NCBI RefSeq assembly: GCF_945957465.1
Contig: NZ_CAMFLC010000015.1
Coordinates: forward strand, 1 to 64,000
DNA from: an uncultured Leifsonia sp.
GTDB lineage: Bacteria; Actinomycetota; Actinomycetes; Actinomycetales; Microbacteriaceae
Reading direction: 5' to 3'
Length of the DNA stretch: 64,000 nucleotides
Below the pieces are notes generated by a model that saw only the letters and a program-made list of their open reading frames with translations, searched no databases and was not told the DNA's origin. The translations under genes and the position numbers were made by a program. Shown here piece after piece: positions 60,078 through 64,000 of this stretch (positions within the stretch are counted from its first letter, which is position 1; each line of letters begins with the position of its first letter).

Positions 60078-60352
60078 CGGTCGTGCCCGTCGAGCCGGGC
60101 TCGGAGCGCCGAGCGCCGTCCGACCGCCCAGCCGCCGACGGCGACGGCCAGCAGCAACCCGGCTGCGGCGAGACCCGCGCCGACCGCGCGCTCGGGCGTG
60201 AGCGGGTACATGCCCGAGAACGACTCGCCGGAGAGCGGAGCGTACGCCGTCCAGCCGAACGACGCCGGGGCGAACAGCAGCACCCCGCCGCCGATTGCCA
60301 CTAGCGCCACTGCCGCCCCGAGCAGTACCCACACCCCGATCCGCCCACGCAT
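60074..60352 (-). CDS. Small two-helix membrane protein (92 aa)
   Basis: A 92-residue protein with two hydrophobic helices (about 5-27 and 55-76) separated by SFGWTAYAPLSGESFSGMYPLTPERAVG, probably an outer loop. The C-terminal tail is basic. It starts a cluster of three small overlapping membrane genes. Similar small membrane proteins are common in actinobacteria but have no defined function. Its start ATG 60352 lies 102 bp from the LacI operator on the divergent side. Confidence 0.65.
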   Translation of the reverse strand: MRGRIGVWVLLGAAVALVAIGGGVLLFAPASFGWTAYAPLSGESFSGMYPLTPERAVGAGLAAAGLLLAVAVGGWAVGRRSALRARLDGHDR

Positions 60353-60454
60353 ACGCTCACGCTATCGGTCAGGCGCGGAGAGGTACAGCGACAGGCGTTC
60401 ACGTGCATCGCGGGTCGTGACACAGCGAAAGCCGCCCGTGTCGTGCGATGATCT

Positions 60455-60462
60455 CAACGTTG
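60455..60462. promoter_or_regulatory. LacI-type operator upstream of the lacI-family gene
   Basis: CAACGTTG, part of TCAACGTTGTAAA, lies 42 nt before the regulator ATG. It is identical in its core to the two operators at 61582-61603, which indicates autoregulation. Confidence 0.8.
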
Positions 60463-60504
60463 TAAATTTGGCTGCAGGTGCCATTCGCCGAACGAGGGGA
60501 TCAC

Positions 60505-61539
60505 ATGGTGGCGACGCTGAAGGATGTTGCCGGCGCGGCGGGCGTCTCGATCAAGACGGTCTCGAACGTCGTCAACGGCTACGACTTCGTCAAACCTGCG
60601 ACGCGGGAGAAGGTGCTCGCCGCGATCGATGAGCTGGGGTACCAGCCGAACCTCGCGGCGCGCAACTTGCGCGCGGGCCGCACCGGGGTGATCGGGCTGG
60701 CCGTTCCGTCCCTCAGCTTCAGCTATTTCGCGGAGCTCGCGGACTCGGTGCTCGAGGCCTCCAGGCGCCTCGGCTTCGTCACGCTCATCGAGCAGACCGG
60801 CGGAGACCGGGAGGCCGAGCTGGAGTTGCTGCGCGGGCCGCGGCTGTCGATGCTGGACGGCCTGCTGTTCTCTCCGCTCGGGATGTCGATGGACGACGTC
60901 GATGCACTGAACGTCGACTACCCGCTCGTCCTGCTCGGCGAGCGCATCTTCGGCGGACCGACCGACCACGTCGTGATGCAGAACGTCGAGGGCGGCTATG
61001 CGGCCACCGAGCATCTCATCGAGAGCGGCAGACGTCGCATCGCGGTCATCGGAGCGCACGTCGCTGAGCGCGTCGGTTCGGCTTCGTTGCGCCTCGAGGG
61101 CTACCGAGCGGCGCTGAGGGACCATGGCCTGCACCTCGGCGACGAGCTCGTCATGTTCCGGGAGGGCTGGCACCGCACCGACGGCGCGGCCGCGACGCAG
61201 CAGCTGTTGGAGTCCGGCGTGCCGTTCGATGCCCTCTTCGCGCTCAACGACGAACTGGCTCTCGGCGCACTGCGCGCGCTGCATCAGGAGGGCGTCCGTG
61301 TGCCGGACGACGTGGCGGTCATCGGGTTCGACGACCTCATCGAGGGGCAGTTCGCGATGCCGAGCCTGAGCACGATCGATCCGGGCCGGCCGGTCATCGC
61401 CGAGAAGGCCGTCGCGGCACTGATCGAGCGCATCGCCGATCGCGACCGCATGGTCGGTCCGCCCCGGAAGATCGAGGTGCCGTTCACGACGGTCGTGCGC
61501 GAATCCTCGCTGTCGACGGCCTCCGAATCGGTCGCGTAA
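60505..61539 (+). CDS. LacI-family transcriptional regulator of sugar uptake
   Basis: A 344-residue repressor. The helix-turn-helix is at residues about 4-25 (TLKDVAGAAGVSIKTVSNVVN) with the hinge NLAARNLRAGRTG. The C-terminal periplasmic-binding-like domain includes IGLAVPSLSFSYFAEL, FDALFALNDELALGALRALH and VIGFDDLIEGQFAMPSLSTI. The ligand is presumably a sugar or oligosaccharide imported by the downstream transporter. ATG 60505 has GAGGGGA upstream. It precedes the transporter operon with its own operator. Confidence 0.93.
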   Translation: MVATLKDVAGAAGVSIKTVSNVVNGYDFVKPATREKVLAAIDELGYQPNLAARNLRAGRTGVIGLAVPSLSFSYFAELADSVLEASRRLGFVTLIEQTGGDREAELELLRGPRLSMLDGLLFSPLGMSMDDVDALNVDYPLVLLGERIFGGPTDHVVMQNVEGGYAATEHLIESGRRRIAVIGAHVAERVGSASLRLEGYRAALRDHGLHLGDELVMFREGWHRTDGAAATQQLLESGVPFDALFALNDELALGALRALHQEGVRVPDDVAVIGFDDLIEGQFAMPSLSTIDPGRPVIAEKAVAALIERIADRDRMVGPPRKIEVPFTTVVRESSLSTASESVA

Positions 61540-61545
61540 CCATGA

Positions 61546-61575
61546 TTGACATCGGTGAAGACGTGCTTCTATAAT
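61546..61575 (+). promoter_or_regulatory. Consensus promoter of the sugar ABC operon
   Basis: TTGACA (61546-61551) and TATAAT (61570-61575) are both perfect consensus elements with an 18-bp spacer, which is rare in such GC-rich DNA. Two LacI operators lie just downstream, at and beyond the expected transcription start. Confidence 0.88.
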
Positions 61576-61581
61576 CCGATA

Positions 61582-61603
61582 CAACGTTGGAATTTCAACG
61601 TTG
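61582..61603. promoter_or_regulatory. Pair of LacI operators in the sugar operon leader
   Basis: Two CAACGTTG palindromes (61582-61589 and 61596-61603) lie 14 bp apart centre to centre, each within ACAACGTTGG or TCAACGTTGTAAA contexts. They sit just after the -10 box, suited to block promoter clearance. Confidence 0.88.
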
Positions 61604-61648
61604 TAAAACCCGCGATCGACAGAGTCGGTCTCCCCCGAGAGGCATTCA

Positions 61649-62890
61649 ATGAAGAAACTCATCGCAGCCGTGGCGCTCGCGGCCGGCGCGGCAGTCGCCC
61701 TGGCGGGCTGCTCCGGAACCGGTGCGACGTCGTCCGCCGGCCACGTCGACCTCACCTTCTGGCACGGCTACACCGAAGCCGACGGCAAGGTCCTCGACAC
61801 GATCGTCGACGACTTCAACAAGTCGCAGAAGAACATCACCATCACCACCACGACCAAGACCTGGGCTGTCATCGGCGACACCCTGCTCCCGGCTCTTTCC
61901 GCGAAGAAGGGCCCGGACATCGTGGCCGTGCCGGCGGAGACCCTGCCGGTCTACGCCACCAAGGGTGCGTTCGCGAAGCTCGACGACTTCTACGCCGGCG
62001 ACGTCAAGAACGCCAACCTCAACCCGCGGGCCGTCGAGATGGAGAAGGTGGACGGCGCGTACTACGGCGTGCCGACCGGATTCGTGCCGCTGTCGGTGAT
62101 CTACAACAAGGCGCTCTTCGAGAAAGCCGGGATCACCACGTTCCCGACGACCTGGGACGAGTGGGTCGCCGACGCCAAGAAGCTCACCGACCCGGCGACC
62201 GGCCAGTACGGCCTGGCGCTGCCGGACCACGCCACGGTCGGCAACGGCGTCTGGGCCAGTCTCTTCTACGGCAACGGCGGCGAGCTCGTGAACGGCTCGA
62301 AGTCGGTCGTCGACTCGAAGGCCAACCAGGAGACGCTGAGCTACTGGTCGAAGGCGGTCATCGAAGACAAGATCTCGCCGACCGGACTCGACGGCGTCGC
62401 CTCCGACAAGCTGTTCTCCTCCGGCAAGGCGGCCATGGAGATCGGCGGTCCGTGGATGGCCGGCGTCGCCGAGGCGAACAAGATCGACTACGGCATCGCG
62501 GGCATCCCCGCCGGACCGAAGGCCTCCGCTTCGTCCGCGATCGGCATCTCGGCGGCGATCACCGCCCAGGCCGACCCGGCCAAGCAGGCCGCCGCGAAGA
62601 AGTTCTTCGACTACTTCTTCACCAAGGAGGTGGCCACGAAGTGGTCGCTCGGCTCCGGCTGGCCTCCGCTGCGCACCGACATCCCCGCCTCGGCCGTCTC
62701 CGCCAACCCCGTCGTGGAGTCGCTGACGAAGATCGCCGGCGGCGCGCGCCCGCTGCTGCCGGGTGTGGCCAACAGCACGGACGTGCTGGCCGCGGTCGAC
62801 GAGGCCACGCAGAAGGCGCTCACCGGCGGAGACCCCGCCCAGCTGCTGCAGGACGCCTCCACCAAGGTGCAGCAGGCGCTCAGCAAGTGA
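61649..62890 (+). CDS. Sugar ABC transporter substrate-binding lipoprotein
   Basis: A 413-residue family 1 extracellular solute-binding protein, tethered as a lipoprotein (lipobox LAGC with Cys21). The opening HVDLTFWHGYTEADGKVL is typical, as are DIVAVPAETLPVYATKGAF, VPLSVIYNKALFEKAGI and GKAAMEIGGPWMAG. The protein captures a sugar, disaccharide or oligosaccharide. It starts 46 nt after the second operator with a GAGAGG ribosome-binding site and is followed by the permease genes. Confidence 0.95.
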   Translation: MKKLIAAVALAAGAAVALAGCSGTGATSSAGHVDLTFWHGYTEADGKVLDTIVDDFNKSQKNITITTTTKTWAVIGDTLLPALSAKKGPDIVAVPAETLPVYATKGAFAKLDDFYAGDVKNANLNPRAVEMEKVDGAYYGVPTGFVPLSVIYNKALFEKAGITTFPTTWDEWVADAKKLTDPATGQYGLALPDHATVGNGVWASLFYGNGGELVNGSKSVVDSKANQETLSYWSKAVIEDKISPTGLDGVASDKLFSSGKAAMEIGGPWMAGVAEANKIDYGIAGIPAGPKASASSAIGISAAITAQADPAKQAAAKKFFDYFFTKEVATKWSLGSGWPPLRTDIPASAVSANPVVESLTKIAGGARPLLPGVANSTDVLAAVDEATQKALTGGDPAQLLQDASTKVQQALSK

Positions 62891-62951
62891 TCGACCGGCG
62901 GGCCGCCGTCGACCCCCACGACGGCGGCCCGCCCCTCCCACGGAAGACACC

Positions 62952-63899
62952 ATGACCAGTCTCACCCGCACACGCGTACGGCGCCCCTACCGGCCGCCGG
63001 CGCCGCTGGGCGGCCGGCCCCGCACCGGCCGCAGCCGGGCACCGATGGCGCTGCTGTTCCTGTCGCCTGCGCTCGTCATCCTGATCGCGTTCGTCGGCTG
63101 GCCGATGCTCTCGGCGCTCCGGCTGTCGTTCACGAACGCGAGCGGGTTCGGAGCGGAGAGCTGGGTCGGCCTCGACAACTACGTGCGGATCTTCACCGAC
63201 CCGCAGATCCTCGCCACCCTCGGCAACACCGCGCTGTACACCGTGCTGTTCACGCCGACGGCGCTGATCGCGGCGCTGCTCCTGGCTCTGCTGCTCGGCA
63301 ACCGCCGCCTGATCGCCCGCGGCTTCTTCCGCACGGCGCTCTTCCTCCCGTTCGTGGTCTCGCTGGCGGTCGCCGCGTTCGCCTGGAGCTATCTGCTGGA
63401 CCCCCAGGTCGGGCTCGTGAACTACTGGCTCCGCGGCATCGGGATCCAACTGGGCAACGTGCTGCAGGACCCGGTGCTGGCCATGCCCACGGTCGTGCTC
63501 GTGGCGATCTGGAAGAACTTCGGGTTCTACATGGTGATCTTCATCGCCGGGCTGCAAGAGATCCCCGAGTCGCTCTACGAGGCGGCGAAGATCGACGGCG
63601 CGGGCGCGTGGCGCCGCTTCATCAGCGTGACGCTGCCGCAACTGAGCAACACTCTCGCGTTCGTCGTCGTCTTCGCGATGATCGCCGCACTTCAGGCGTT
63701 CGACCAGATCTACGTGATGACCGGCGGAGGGCCGTACCGCTCGACGCAGACCGTCGTGATGGAGATCTACCAGGAAGGCTTCAAGAAGCTCGACCTGGGC
63801 GGGGCGACCGCGCTCTCCTACGTGCTGCTGGCGGCGACGCTGCTCCTCAGCCTCATCCAGTTCCGCTTCTTCGGACGACGCGAGAAGGACATCGCATGA
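62952..63899 (+). CDS. Sugar ABC transporter permease (MalF/UgpA-like)
   Basis: A 315-residue inner-membrane permease with six helices. The basic N-terminus (RTRVRRPYRPPAP) precedes the first helix ALLFLSPALVILIAF. The EAA loop, EIPESLYEAAKIDGAGAWRRFISVTLP, is intact and would bind the ATPase. The C-terminus is FRFFGRREKDIA. It follows the binding protein by 61 nt, and its stop overlaps the next gene's start. No ATPase is seen in the window; such systems often share a common MsmX/MsiK-like ATPase encoded elsewhere. Confidence 0.95.
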   Translation: MTSLTRTRVRRPYRPPAPLGGRPRTGRSRAPMALLFLSPALVILIAFVGWPMLSALRLSFTNASGFGAESWVGLDNYVRIFTDPQILATLGNTALYTVLFTPTALIAALLLALLLGNRRLIARGFFRTALFLPFVVSLAVAAFAWSYLLDPQVGLVNYWLRGIGIQLGNVLQDPVLAMPTVVLVAIWKNFGFYMVIFIAGLQEIPESLYEAAKIDGAGAWRRFISVTLPQLSNTLAFVVVFAMIAALQAFDQIYVMTGGGPYRSTQTVVMEIYQEGFKKLDLGGATALSYVLLAATLLLSLIQFRFFGRREKDIA

Positions 63900-64000
63900 C
63901 GACCACGACCGCCCGGCGCACCGCGCCGCCGCCGCGCACGCCGGCCGGCCGCGCTGCGCGCCTCCGGATCGGGCGCCGGGCCGAACGCTGGCTGCTGTTC
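63896..64000 (+). CDS. Second ABC permease (MalG-like), partial at window end
   Basis: Only the first 35 residues are seen: a Thr/Arg/Pro/Ala-rich start followed by RIGRRAERWLLF, where the first helix probably begins. It overlaps the preceding stop as ATGA. By position it should be the partner permease of the carbohydrate transporter; the rest lies beyond the window. Confidence 0.75.
   Translation, partial: MTTTTARRTAPPPRTPAGRAARLRIGRRAERWLLF

Overview
The window is very GC-rich, densely packed and full of GTG starts, ATGA/GTGA overlaps and leaderless-looking genes. Together with a yybP-ykoY-type riboswitch, a Ser/Thr kinase and sortase-type and DUF4082 surface proteins, this points to a high-GC Gram-positive actinobacterium. 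A member of the Microbacteriaceae (Leifsonia-like) is the most likely source. That placement is inference; no rRNA or marker phylogeny is available here.

Layout. 1-7.6 kb holds housekeeping and catabolic genes: a GC-rich degenerate repeat block, a GH3 glycosidase, a hexapeptide-repeat protein, an acyl-CoA oxidase/dehydrogenase, malate dehydrogenase and prolyl iminopeptidase. Two repeat-bearing intergenic regions lie between them. 7.7-47.8 kb is a large Wzx/Wzy-type exopolysaccharide (EPS) locus. It starts with a 1,499-residue secreted protein carrying four DUF4082 modules. An operon follows for an N-acylated amino sugar (Gfo/Idh dehydrogenase, SDR epimerase/dehydratase, DegT aminotransferase, NeuD-like acyltransferase, second DegT). 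Next come an L-2-hydroxyglutarate oxidase-like gene, the initiating polyprenyl glycosylphosphotransferase, a WlbB-like N-acetyltransferase, two exported proteins and an SRAP gene. A translationally coupled run then encodes glycosyltransferases, a flippase, and a four-gene module: AMP-forming acyl ligase, PLP decarboxylase, acyl carrier protein and asparagine-synthetase-like protein. On the minus strand follow more glycosyltransferases, a Wzy/ligase and a Wzz-like protein. Beyond these are a second Wzz-like protein, a NodB deacetylase, another GT2, a GNAT-like protein, a second DUF4082 protein fused to a beta-helix, a membrane protein and a GT39 glycosyltransferase.

48-60.4 kb is a mixed region: aldo/keto reductase, several small membrane or acidic proteins, AraC, RHH and tandem GntR regulators, a manganese-type riboswitch upstream of a cation exchanger, a lipoprotein overlapping a Ser/Thr kinase, a DUF2127 protein, an apparent deletion scar joining a LuxR remnant to a sorting-signal remnant, and a formylglycine-generating enzyme. 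60.4-64 kb is a LacI-regulated carbohydrate ABC transporter with a consensus promoter and clear operators; it runs off the window end.

The most notable system is the acyl-ligase/decarboxylase/ACP/asparagine-synthetase-like module. Its first two members resemble genes known from proteobacterial exosortase-A/EPS loci, but here they sit in an actinobacterial EPS cluster with no exosortase in view. They may make and attach an amino-acid-derived or acyl decoration on the polysaccharide. Short C-run/G-run hairpins and a shared 18-bp box precede several EPS transcription units and may mark co-regulation.
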